A DNA stretch of 5,022 nucleotides from Sulfurimonadaceae bacterium (GTDB taxonomy: Bacteria; Campylobacterota; Campylobacteria; Campylobacterales; Sulfurimonadaceae): positions 1 through 5,022 of the forward strand of contig JAQUCZ010000115.1 of the NCBI GenBank assembly GCA_028685945.1, in the 5' to 3' direction. The notes beneath the pieces are model-generated. The model worked only from the letters and a program-made list of their open reading frames with translations. It searched no databases and had not been told where the DNA came from. Below are positions 1 through 5,022 of the stretch, piece after piece. Numbering within the stretch: position 1 is the first letter of the stretch; the number at the start of each line of letters is the position of its first letter. The position numbers and the translations under genes are program-made.

Positions 1-1
1 T

Positions 2-793
2 CTTTTTACGCTTTCGCTGATAGAGGGTGGGTTTGTCTATCTTTTTATAGGGCTATTTTTTTATGGCATGGTTGAGAAAAAATACACTTTGGCACTCTCA
101 AATATATTGTTTGTTATCCTCTCGGTCATGCTTTACGGATTCGATGTTCACGGCTCCCCGAAAGGGTATTTTCTCGATAGTATAGGGATATATTCGGCGA
201 TTTTTACCCCAATCGTTTTTGTTTACGTTTTTTATGTTTTATATCGCAGAGGACTTACCAAAGAGATCGACGTAGTGTGGTTTTTGGCATCGACTGCTAT
301 GGTGATCTCCTTGGTACTCTCGTTTAGACAAAAAATTGACGTGCAGCATTTTGCGCCTTATCTCGTACTTGCTCTGCCTCTTGCGGCACAAACGTTTGCC
401 AACTCATATCGAGTCAGACTGCCGCAGTTTCGTAAAAAATATAAAGCGATCTTTGCCGCAGCGCTGCTGTTTTTGCTCATAAACAGCGGGGTCGTGTTTT
501 TTAATAAGTACCTTTATTGGGTGTTGGAAAAACCGACCGACCATTTTGCGTACAAGATGCATATTGCCAAAGAGCTTGCGGATGCGCTTTCTGAGCGAGG
601 GATTGATTGTGTGCAAACAAAAAAATCGATGGAATTGCGCTTGGAGTTTTACGGTATTTCAAAATGTAACGAATTTGTTTTGGAAGAAGTAGATAGAATT
701 GAAGATAGCGCTCAAAGTGTAACAATTAGTTACATAAATAAGCCGATAAAATTTTATAGTGTTACAAAAGTAAACAATTTGACGATTCAATAG
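2..793 (+). CDS. Multi-pass membrane protein, C-terminal 263 residues (5' end outside window)
   Basis: The reading frame is open to the left edge of the window, so this is the 3' part of a longer gene; the ATG at 68 lies within what looks like a membrane segment region and is probably internal. In the visible 263 residues there are about six hydrophobic stretches: roughly 1-22 (cut by the edge), 29-47, 58-80, 92-109, 117-132 and 148-168. A basic patch (about 137-147, RVRLPQFRKKYK) sits between the last two. About 95 polar residues follow the last segment, containing two Cys (in GIDCVQ and ISKCNE) and no recognised motif. I do not recognise the family. The layout of many helices, an Arg/Lys plus aromatic-Pro stretch (RQKIDVQHFAPYLVLALP) and a soluble C-terminal tail is reminiscent of GT-C/ArnT-like glycosyltransferases, but this is only a resemblance. 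It lies 79 bp upstream of aclB and is probably not part of that operon's function. Confidence 0.75.
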   Translation, partial: LFTLSLIEGGFVYLFIGLFFYGMVEKKYTLALSNILFVILSVMLYGFDVHGSPKGYFLDSIGIYSAIFTPIVFVYVFYVLYRRGLTKEIDVVWFLASTAMVISLVLSFRQKIDVQHFAPYLVLALPLAAQTFANSYRVRLPQFRKKYKAIFAAALLFLLINSGVVFFNKYLYWVLEKPTDHFAYKMHIAKELADALSERGIDCVQTKKSMELRLEFYGISKCNEFVLEEVDRIEDSAQSVTISYINKPIKFYSVTKVNNLTIQ

Positions 794-872
794 AGTTCAT
801 TTTTGTCGTAACCTCGATTAATTGTGCAATATGTGGTACCATTTTCCCAAACATTTACGATAGGGAGTTGCA

Positions 873-2207
873 ATGGCTCAAAAAGCAATAAGAGAATTTG
901 ACGCAAAGTCGATTTTGGCTAAGCACTGGGATAAGTACTTTCCTGATTTTACTTATGCATACGAAACTGTTCTTGTTCAAAACGGATCGGAACTAAAAGA
1001 GGCTGCAAAAGATAAAAAATGGTTAAACGAGAAAGCATTGGTTGCTAAACCGGATATGTTATTCGGTAAAAGAGGAAAAAACGGCTTAGTTTTATTTAGA
1101 GATTCCAAACCGGGCGATGTATCTTTAGCTAAAGCTATCTCATGGATTGATGAAAAATCAAGTTCTGCGCAATCCGTTTATTTTTCGTTTGAAGGCGACA
1201 CGCCGCACGGTGAGCCTAAGACGGACATGCTAACACACTTCGTAGTTGAGCCGTTTACGCCGCACACGCAAGAGGAAGAGTACTATATCTCTGCTACGTG
1301 TGTAGGGGATGATGATGTTCTTTATATGTCTGCCGAGGGGGGAATGGAAGTTGAAGAGAACTGGGACAAAGTTGTCGAAGTTAAATTCGCTATCACCGAA
1401 ACGGAAGAGGAGATTGCAGCAAAAATCAAAGCAAACGTTCCAAAAGACGTAGCAGAAAAAGATAAAGAAGGGTTTGCAAAATTTGCAATCGGTTTTTTCA
1501 AAGCCTACAGAGAACTTAATTTTGCATACTTAGAGATTAACCCGTTCGTAATGCAAGGTAGCAGAATCGAGCTTTTAGATATGGTTGCAAAACTTGACGA
1601 TACGGCAGGATTCTTAATGAGAGAGTTGTGGGGTGACGTAGAGTACCCGACATCGTTCGGTATGGAAGAAAAATCTCCGGAAGTTTTAGCTATCGAAGAT
1701 GCAGACAGCAAATCGGGAGCTTCTTTAAAACTTACTATCTTAAAGCCGGATGCTAGAATCTGGACGATGGTTGCAGGCGGGGGTGCTTCGGTTGTGTATG
1801 CCGATACGATTGCCGATTTGGCGGGGATCGAAGATTTGGCTAATTACGGTGAATATTCGGGCGGTCCTACGACAAGCGAAACAAAATTCTACGCTGAAAC
1901 TATCTTAGATCTTATGACAAGAAAAAAAGATGCCAAAGGGAGAGAAAAAATCCTTATCATCGGTGGAGCAATTGCAAACTTTACGGACGTTGCAAAAACA
2001 TTCACGGGTATCATCCAAGCGTTTGAAAACTACGCGGACAAAATGAAAGAGGTCGGTATCAAAATCTATGTAAGACGCGGCGGACCGAACTATGAAAAAG
2101 GTCTTAAAGATATCAAAGAAGCGGCAGATAGACTTGGACTATGGATCGATGTTTATGGACCTGAAACTCACGTTACCGATATCGTGAGAATGGCAGTAGA
2201 GGCATAA
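873..2207 (+). CDS. aclB: ATP-citrate lyase, small (beta) subunit: ATP-grasp and citrate-binding part
   Basis: With AclA this subunit catalyses citrate + ATP + CoA to acetyl-CoA + oxaloacetate + ADP + Pi in the cytoplasm, the citrate-cleaving step of the reductive TCA cycle. The 444 residues align end to end, from memory, with about the first 425 residues of animal ATP-citrate lyase, which resemble the succinyl-CoA synthetase beta subunit. Seen in order: KPDMLFGKRGK at 59-69 (nucleotide-binding loop), VVEPFTPHTQEEEYY at 124-138, LEINP at 220-224 with Asn223 and Asp236 as likely Mg ligands, KSGASLKLT and MVAGGGASVVYAD at about 280-311, NYGEYSGGP at 324-332, GGAIANFTD at 364-372 and VRRGGPNY at 400-407. 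The last two form the citrate pocket (Asn369, Thr371, Arg402). Ala366 stands where the human enzyme has Ser343. The start is supported by AGGGAG at 862-867, five bases before ATG. I see no convincing promoter in the 79-bp gap. aclA follows after 9 bp. Confidence 0.96.
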   Translation: MAQKAIREFDAKSILAKHWDKYFPDFTYAYETVLVQNGSELKEAAKDKKWLNEKALVAKPDMLFGKRGKNGLVLFRDSKPGDVSLAKAISWIDEKSSSAQSVYFSFEGDTPHGEPKTDMLTHFVVEPFTPHTQEEEYYISATCVGDDDVLYMSAEGGMEVEENWDKVVEVKFAITETEEEIAAKIKANVPKDVAEKDKEGFAKFAIGFFKAYRELNFAYLEINPFVMQGSRIELLDMVAKLDDTAGFLMRELWGDVEYPTSFGMEEKSPEVLAIEDADSKSGASLKLTILKPDARIWTMVAGGGASVVYADTIADLAGIEDLANYGEYSGGPTTSETKFYAETILDLMTRKKDAKGREKILIIGGAIANFTDVAKTFTGIIQAFENYADKMKEVGIKIYVRRGGPNYEKGLKDIKEAADRLGLWIDVYGPETHVTDIVRMAVEA

Positions 2208-2216
2208 GGAGAACAG

Positions 2217-4031
2217 ATGACACAATTATTTACTAAAGATACACAAGCGATTTTTTGGAACAACAACAAGTCTGCTATCCAAAGAATGTTGGATTACGAT
2301 TACACGATCAAAAGAACAAAACCTTCCGTGGCGGCTATCGTAGCGCCTACTGCGGGAAGCAAGTTCGATAAGTTCTTTTACGGTCCGGATGAGATAATGA
2401 TCCCGTTATACAAAACGACTGCGGAAGCAAAAGCGCACCACGCTAATGCGGATGTTCTTTTGAACTTTGCATCATTTAGAACTGCGTATGACGTAACAAT
2501 GGAAGCATTGGAACTTGGCGGTTTTAAAACGATCATGATTACGGCTGAGGGGATTCCTGAGAGACTTGCTCGCAAGATGAATGCAACGGCACATGCCAAA
2601 GATGTCGTAGTTATCGGACCTGCAACGGTAGGTGCTATCGCTCCGGGTGCATTTAAAATTGCAAACATCGGCGGAACGATCGAAAATATCGTTCAATCTA
2701 AATTGCACAGAGCAGGTTCATGCGGACTTGTTACGCGTTCCGGAGGGCTTTTTAACGAGCTTTCAAACATTATTGCCATCAATGCGGACGGTATTGCAGA
2801 GGGTGTAGCAATCGGCGGAGACAGATTCGTAGGTTCTGTATTTATCGATAATCTTTTACGTATGCAAGACAATCCTGAAGTAAAATATATGCTTCTTTTA
2901 GGGGAAGTGGGCGGTACCGAAGAGTACAAAGTGATTGAAGCGGTTAAATCGGGAAGAATCACAAAACCGATTATCGCGTGGTGTATCGGAACGATCGCTA
3001 AATACTATGACAGCGGCGTACAATTCGGTCACGCAGGTGCATCTGCCAATGCGGAAGCGGAAACTGCGGCTGCAAAAAATGAAGCTATGGCGGCAGTAGG
3101 TATCCATGTTCCAAGCTCATTCAATGATTTACCGAACAAAATTGCCGAAGTGTATAACGATCTTAAAGCAAAAGGTATTATCAAAGATATCGCCGAGCCT
3201 GATATGAACGTTTGCCCGAGTGTAAGAAAATCCAAAGAGTTCATTTGTACGATCTCCGACGATAGAGGCGATGAAGCAACTTACGCAGGCTTCCCTATCT
3301 CTTCACTTGCAACGCCTGATACAGGTAAAGGGATCGGTGACGTTATCTCCTTGTTGTGGTTTAAAAAACAATATCCGAAATGGGCTACCGACTTTATCGA
3401 GACGGTACTTAAAACAGTTGCAGACCACGGTCCTGCTGTTTCGGGTGCACACAATGCAAAAGTTACTGCACGTGCAGGGAAATCGGTTGTTGAATCGCTT
3501 GTAACGGGTCTTTTGACAATCGGTCCTAGATTCGGCGGAGCGATTGACGATGCGGCAAAATATTTCAAATATGCAGACGACAATAAAATGACTCCTGTAG
3601 ATTTCTTGAACTATATGAAAAAAGAGGGGATTCCTATTCCGGGTATCGGACACAGAATCAAATCTTTGAAAAACCCCGACTTACGTGTAGAGGGACTTAA
3701 AAAATATGCAGCGGAGCACTTTCCTTCGACTCCGTTGCTTGATTATGCTTTAACGGTTGAGCAACTTACGACAAGTAAAAAAGAGAACCTTATTCTTAAC
3801 GTCGACGGTACAATCGGTATCTTGATGGTAGATATGTGGAGAGCGCTAGGGTATACGGAAGAGGAGATTAACGAGTTTATCACTTCCGGAACGCTTAACG
3901 CATTCTTTATTGTCGGAAGAAGTATAGGATTTATCGGTCACGTACTTGATGAAAAACGCCTTGCTATGCCGATGTATCGCCATCCGATGAGCGATATTCT
4001 CTACGACGTTCAAGTAGCAGAAAAAATTTAA
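2217..4031 (+). CDS. aclA: ATP-citrate lyase, large (alpha) subunit: phosphohistidine, CoA and citrate-synthase-like part
   Basis: This is the partner of AclB; it carries the phosphorylated His and the module that cleaves citryl-CoA. Its 604 residues match the C-terminal half of animal ATP-citrate lyase and the roughly 600-residue AclA of green sulfur bacteria, so it looks full length. The succinyl-CoA synthetase alpha-like part (about 1-320) contains AEGIPE at 110-115 (Glu111 matches the catalytic Glu), IGPATVG at 133-139, RSGG at 174-177, GGDRF at 200-204 and GHAGA at 271-275, where His272 is the expected phosphohistidine. The citrate-synthase-like part (about 330-604) contains ADHGPAVSGAH at 402-412 (His404), GIGHR at 476-480 (His479) and NVDG at 528-531 (Asp530), the expected His/His/Asp catalytic set, then GRSIGFIGH at 567-575. 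An AAGGAG ribosome binding site (2206-2211) overlaps the aclB stop codon, so the two genes are surely co-transcribed and probably translationally coupled. No intrinsic terminator with a U-run follows. Confidence 0.97.
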   Translation: MTQLFTKDTQAIFWNNNKSAIQRMLDYDYTIKRTKPSVAAIVAPTAGSKFDKFFYGPDEIMIPLYKTTAEAKAHHANADVLLNFASFRTAYDVTMEALELGGFKTIMITAEGIPERLARKMNATAHAKDVVVIGPATVGAIAPGAFKIANIGGTIENIVQSKLHRAGSCGLVTRSGGLFNELSNIIAINADGIAEGVAIGGDRFVGSVFIDNLLRMQDNPEVKYMLLLGEVGGTEEYKVIEAVKSGRITKPIIAWCIGTIAKYYDSGVQFGHAGASANAEAETAAAKNEAMAAVGIHVPSSFNDLPNKIAEVYNDLKAKGIIKDIAEPDMNVCPSVRKSKEFICTISDDRGDEATYAGFPISSLATPDTGKGIGDVISLLWFKKQYPKWATDFIETVLKTVADHGPAVSGAHNAKVTARAGKSVVESLVTGLLTIGPRFGGAIDDAAKYFKYADDNKMTPVDFLNYMKKEGIPIPGIGHRIKSLKNPDLRVEGLKKYAAEHFPSTPLLDYALTVEQLTTSKKENLILNVDGTIGILMVDMWRALGYTEEEINEFITSGTLNAFFIVGRSIGFIGHVLDEKRLAMPMYRHPMSDILYDVQVAEKI

Positions 4032-4033
4032 AA

Positions 4034-4051
4034 ATAACATTTTTATGTTAT
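4034..4051 (+). repeat. A/T-rich inverted repeat just after aclA
   Basis: ATAACAT (4034-4040) and ATGTTAT (4045-4051) form a perfect 7-bp stem with a TTTT loop, starting three bases after the aclA stop codon. The stem has only one G-C pair and is followed by ACTAGCCTC, not a U-run, so it is a poor intrinsic terminator. It could protect the aclBA 3' end or simply be part of the A/T-rich upstream region of the next promoter. Its right arm shares two bases with the larger inverted repeat that follows, so the two hairpins abut and could stack. Confidence 0.5.
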
Positions 4052-4054
4052 ACT
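4046..4054 (+). promoter_or_regulatory. Extended -10 promoter for the pseudopilin gene
   Basis: TG-T-TATACT (4046-4054) matches the extended -10 form TGnTATAAT with one mismatch. A/T-rich sequence lies directly upstream (4021-4045) and there is no good -35; TTTAAA at 4027-4032 is the nearest, at 16 bp spacing. Extended -10 elements with A/T-rich upstream DNA instead of a -35 are typical of vegetative promoters in Campylobacter and Helicobacter. The start of transcription would fall near 4060-4062, only about 12 bases before the chosen start codon and just before the Shine-Dalgarno. Confidence 0.5.
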
Positions 4055-4074
4055 AGCCTCATGGAGGCTAGTAT
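4050..4074 (+). promoter_or_regulatory. Perfect 11-bp inverted repeat enclosing the pseudopilin Shine-Dalgarno
   Basis: ATACTAGCCTC (4050-4060) and GAGGCTAGTAT (4064-4074) are exact reverse complements with a 3-base ATG loop (4061-4063). One to three further wobble or A-U pairs can extend it outward. As RNA this is a stable hairpin. Its right arm contains GAGG of the ribosome binding site and the first bases of the start codon at 4073, so translation would be blocked when the whole hairpin is present. No U-run follows, so it is not a canonical terminator. As DNA it overlaps the -10 element and could also be an operator for a dimeric repressor. The sequence fact is certain; the function is inference. 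Confidence 0.7.
4063..4067 (+). promoter_or_regulatory. Ribosome binding site that sets the pseudopilin start
   Basis: GGAGG lies five bases before the ATG at 4073 and eight before the ATG at 4076. It directly follows the ATG at 4061, which therefore cannot use it and has no other good site upstream (CTAGCCTC precedes it). This argues that translation starts at 4073 or 4076, giving a short basic leader before the prepilin motif. Four of the five bases are paired in the hairpin described at 4050-4074. Confidence 0.7.
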
Positions 4075-4768
4075 GATGCGCAAATCGTTTACTCTTTTAG
4101 AACTAGTTTTTGTCGTTCTCGTAATCGGCATTCTCGCCAAAGTACTTCTCACAAAAAATCCTTCAGATCATCTGGATCGTGCCGCTTATCAAATAATATC
4201 TCATATTCGTTATACGCAACAATTAGCTTTAGTCCATGATTTTTACTCTCCTCAAGATCCCCATTGGTTTAAGAGAAGATGGAGAATATCTTTTAACAGC
4301 GGAGAGGGTACGAATGGTTATTGGGCATATACGGTGTGGGCAGATACTGCTGCTACGGCAAGCGGAAGTCCCGACCCGCAAGAGATTGCTCAAAATCCAC
4401 AAAATCCTGCAAAAAAACTAACGGGAGGTTTTAACGGTAATCAGTTTATCCATGCAGGGGATCCAGAAGCTACGGAGGAATTGACAATCGGTGCATATTA
4501 CGGCATTAAAGATATAAAGTTTTCAGCCGCATGCCGGACTGGGACGCACAGTAAAAGCATAGGATTCGATCATGTAGGAAGACCGCTAAGGGGTGCTATA
4601 GAAAATTACACGTCGCCGTACGATTCTGCCGTCGCTACCAATGTATTGATAGTTGCGCAATGCAGGATAACGCTTTGTAGTGTTTCCGATTGCAATACGG
4701 CAACACATGAAGAAAAGAAAACTATAGCCGTGGAGCCCGAAACAGGGTATGCGCATATAGTAGATTGA
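4073..4768 (+). CDS. Type II secretion/type IV pilus-like pseudopilin (GspH/FimT type)
   Basis: The 231-residue product begins MMRKS followed by FTLLELVFVVLVIGILAK, a class III prepilin signal: a short basic leader, then Phe+1, Glu+5 and about 20 hydrophobic residues. The residue before the cleavage site is Ser instead of the usual Gly. The prepilin peptidase should cut between Ser5 and Phe6, leaving a membrane-anchored pseudopilin that can be built into a short periplasmic pseudopilus. The rest fits GspH/FimT-like minor pilins: a helix with AAYQIISHIRYTQQLAL (about 37-53), then beta-type sequence, an IGFDHVGRP motif (about 163-171) and a C-terminal EPETGYAHI. There is a low-complexity, Gly/Pro/Asn-rich centre (about 95-125) and four Cys (154, 197, 202, 207), three close together, which may form disulfides. 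A longer form from ATG 4061 (235 residues) is less likely because of the ribosome binding site position. No other pilus or secretion gene is visible next to it. The substrate and the machine it serves are unknown. Confidence 0.85.
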   Translation: MMRKSFTLLELVFVVLVIGILAKVLLTKNPSDHLDRAAYQIISHIRYTQQLALVHDFYSPQDPHWFKRRWRISFNSGEGTNGYWAYTVWADTAATASGSPDPQEIAQNPQNPAKKLTGGFNGNQFIHAGDPEATEELTIGAYYGIKDIKFSAACRTGTHSKSIGFDHVGRPLRGAIENYTSPYDSAVATNVLIVAQCRITLCSVSDCNTATHEEKKTIAVEPETGYAHIVD

Positions 4769-4813
4769 GTAATACCTCAGGAAAAACGAATAACCAAGAG
4801 AATAAATGAGCAC

Positions 4814-4887
4814 CATGCCAACAGAAGTTCGAATAAGTAAAAGTTTGAAGAAGAATTTCTATAATTTAATGTAAGCACATTGGCATG
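4814..4887. repeat. Spaced 8-bp inverted repeat in the gap after the pseudopilin gene
   Basis: CATGCCAA (4814-4821) and TTGGCATG (4880-4887) are exact reverse complements, 58 bp apart, flanking a TATAAT-like site. An 8-bp match of this kind can easily occur by chance in about 250 bp. It may be a pair of half-sites for a regulator, a long RNA stem, or nothing. Confidence 0.3.
4860..4865 (+). promoter_or_regulatory. Possible weaker upstream -10 element
   Basis: An exact TATAAT within CTATAATTTAATG lies about 107 bp upstream of the -10 of the strong promoter. There is no recognisable -35 at the right spacing (TTTGAA at 4844-4849 is only 10 bp away), and no TG extension. Tandem promoters are common ahead of rRNA operons, so it could be a first promoter, but on sequence alone it is weak. 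Confidence 0.25.
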
Positions 4888-4911
4888 TAGCGATAAAAAA
4901 CTAAACATTTC

Positions 4912-4972
4912 AAAAAAAAGATGCAATATTTTTAGAAAAACACTTGACATTGGTTTAGTATTTGTCTATAAT
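4912..4972 (+). promoter_or_regulatory. Strong sigma70 promoter with A/T-tracts upstream, probably for an rRNA/tRNA or other highly expressed operon
   Basis: TTGACA (4944-4949) and TATAAT (4967-4972) are both exact consensus hexamers at the ideal 17-bp spacing. Upstream are an eight-A tract (4912-4919) and a T5/A5 stretch (4929-4940), placed like an UP element for RNA polymerase alpha subunits. Downstream, TCCCGTCC gives a G/C-rich discriminator before a start near 4979-4981, the hallmark of stable-RNA promoters under stringent (ppGpp) control. No ribosome binding site or start codon appears before the window ends 40 bases later, which fits an RNA gene or a long leader. The gene itself lies outside the window, so its identity is inferred. 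Confidence 0.85.
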
Positions 4973-4989
4973 TCCCGTCCACAAACAAA

Positions 4990-5017
4990 GAGACCTTAAA
5001 AAGTCTTAGAGAGACTT
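4990..5017 (+). other. Transcribed leader with alternative small hairpins
   Basis: Just after the expected transcription start, AAGTCT (5001-5006) can pair with AGACTT (5012-5017) over a 5-base loop, or its GTCT can pair with AGAC at 4991-4994. GAGACCTT (4990-4997) and GAGACTT (5011-5017) are near direct repeats, so the two pairings exclude each other. This could be the start of an rRNA leader or a regulatory 5' leader. The window stops too early to tell. Confidence 0.35.
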
Positions 5018-5022
5018 CGAGT

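Noticed and set aside
404..725. Two overlapping minus-strand frames within the membrane-protein gene
   Set aside because: They overlap each other and the plus-strand gene, with no motif or ribosome binding site.
719..733. GTAAC-5-GTTAC inverted repeat near the end of the membrane-protein gene
   Set aside because: Only 5-bp arms, within coding sequence; expected by chance.
803..832. sigma70 promoter for aclB (TTGTCG with GCAATA/CAATAT)
   Set aside because: The -10 matches only three of six consensus bases and there is no extended -10; not enough to call.
1505..1711. 68-residue minus-strand open frame inside aclB
   Set aside because: It overlaps conserved ATP-grasp coding sequence and shows no independent gene signals.
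2378..3653. Several minus-strand and +1/+2 open frames of 70-116 residues inside aclA
   Set aside because: aclA is conserved across its whole length, so these frames are shadows of its codon pattern; none has a convincing ribosome binding site or domain.
4050..4074. Rho-independent terminator for aclBA
   Set aside because: The stem is strong, but it is followed by GATGCGCAAATCG, not a U-run, and it overlaps the next gene's ribosome binding site and start codon; on the minus strand no immediate U-run follows either.
4586..4816. 76-residue open frame on the minus strand (opposite the pseudopilin 3' end)
   Set aside because: It lies antisense to a well-supported gene, has no recognisable motif, and its composition (many Tyr/Phe/Arg) looks like a frame shadow.

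Overview
The window looks like chromosomal DNA from an autotrophic member of the Campylobacterota (Sulfurimonas/Sulfuricurvum/Sulfurovum type). The evidence is a complete, adjacent pair of ATP-citrate lyase genes (aclB-aclA), the signature enzyme of the reductive TCA cycle. The A/T-leaning base composition, an extended -10 promoter without a clear -35, and a pseudopilin with a non-glycine residue before the cleavage site also fit. The genus is an inference; no 16S sequence is inside the window.

Layout, all genes on the + strand. (1) 2-793: the 3' end of a gene for a multi-pass membrane protein whose start lies before the window; family not recognised. (2) 794-872: a short gap with two small adjacent palindromes and a good ribosome binding site. 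(3) 873-2207 aclB and 2217-4031 aclA: a tight two-gene operon for the two ATP-citrate lyase subunits. AclB carries the ATP-grasp and citrate-binding parts. AclA carries the phosphohistidine, CoA-binding and citrate-synthase-like parts. Together they cover the layout of the single-chain animal enzyme. The key catalytic residues I could align from memory are present, except one citrate-pocket Ser that is Ala here. (4) 4032-4072: a compact control region with an A/T hairpin, an extended -10 promoter and a perfect 11-bp inverted repeat that encloses the next gene's Shine-Dalgarno. (5) 4073-4768: a type II secretion/type IV pilus-like pseudopilin of GspH/FimT type. (6) 4769-5022: no protein gene; it ends in a consensus sigma70 promoter (TTGACA, 17 bp, TATAAT) with A/T-tracts upstream and a G/C-rich discriminator, as expected for an rRNA, tRNA or other very highly expressed operon starting just past the window.

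How the parts work together: AclBA splits citrate into acetyl-CoA and oxaloacetate using ATP and CoA, closing the reductive TCA cycle for CO2 fixation. The pseudopilin is probably functionally unrelated to carbon fixation. The most interesting structure is the aclA-pseudopilin junction. There is no obvious intrinsic terminator there, so aclBA transcripts may read into the pseudopilin gene. In such a read-through RNA the pseudopilin ribosome binding site would be locked in a strong hairpin. A transcript from the gene's own promoter would start at about the hairpin loop and leave the site free. This would decouple pseudopilin synthesis from the very active aclBA operon. It is an inference from sequence and needs experimental support.
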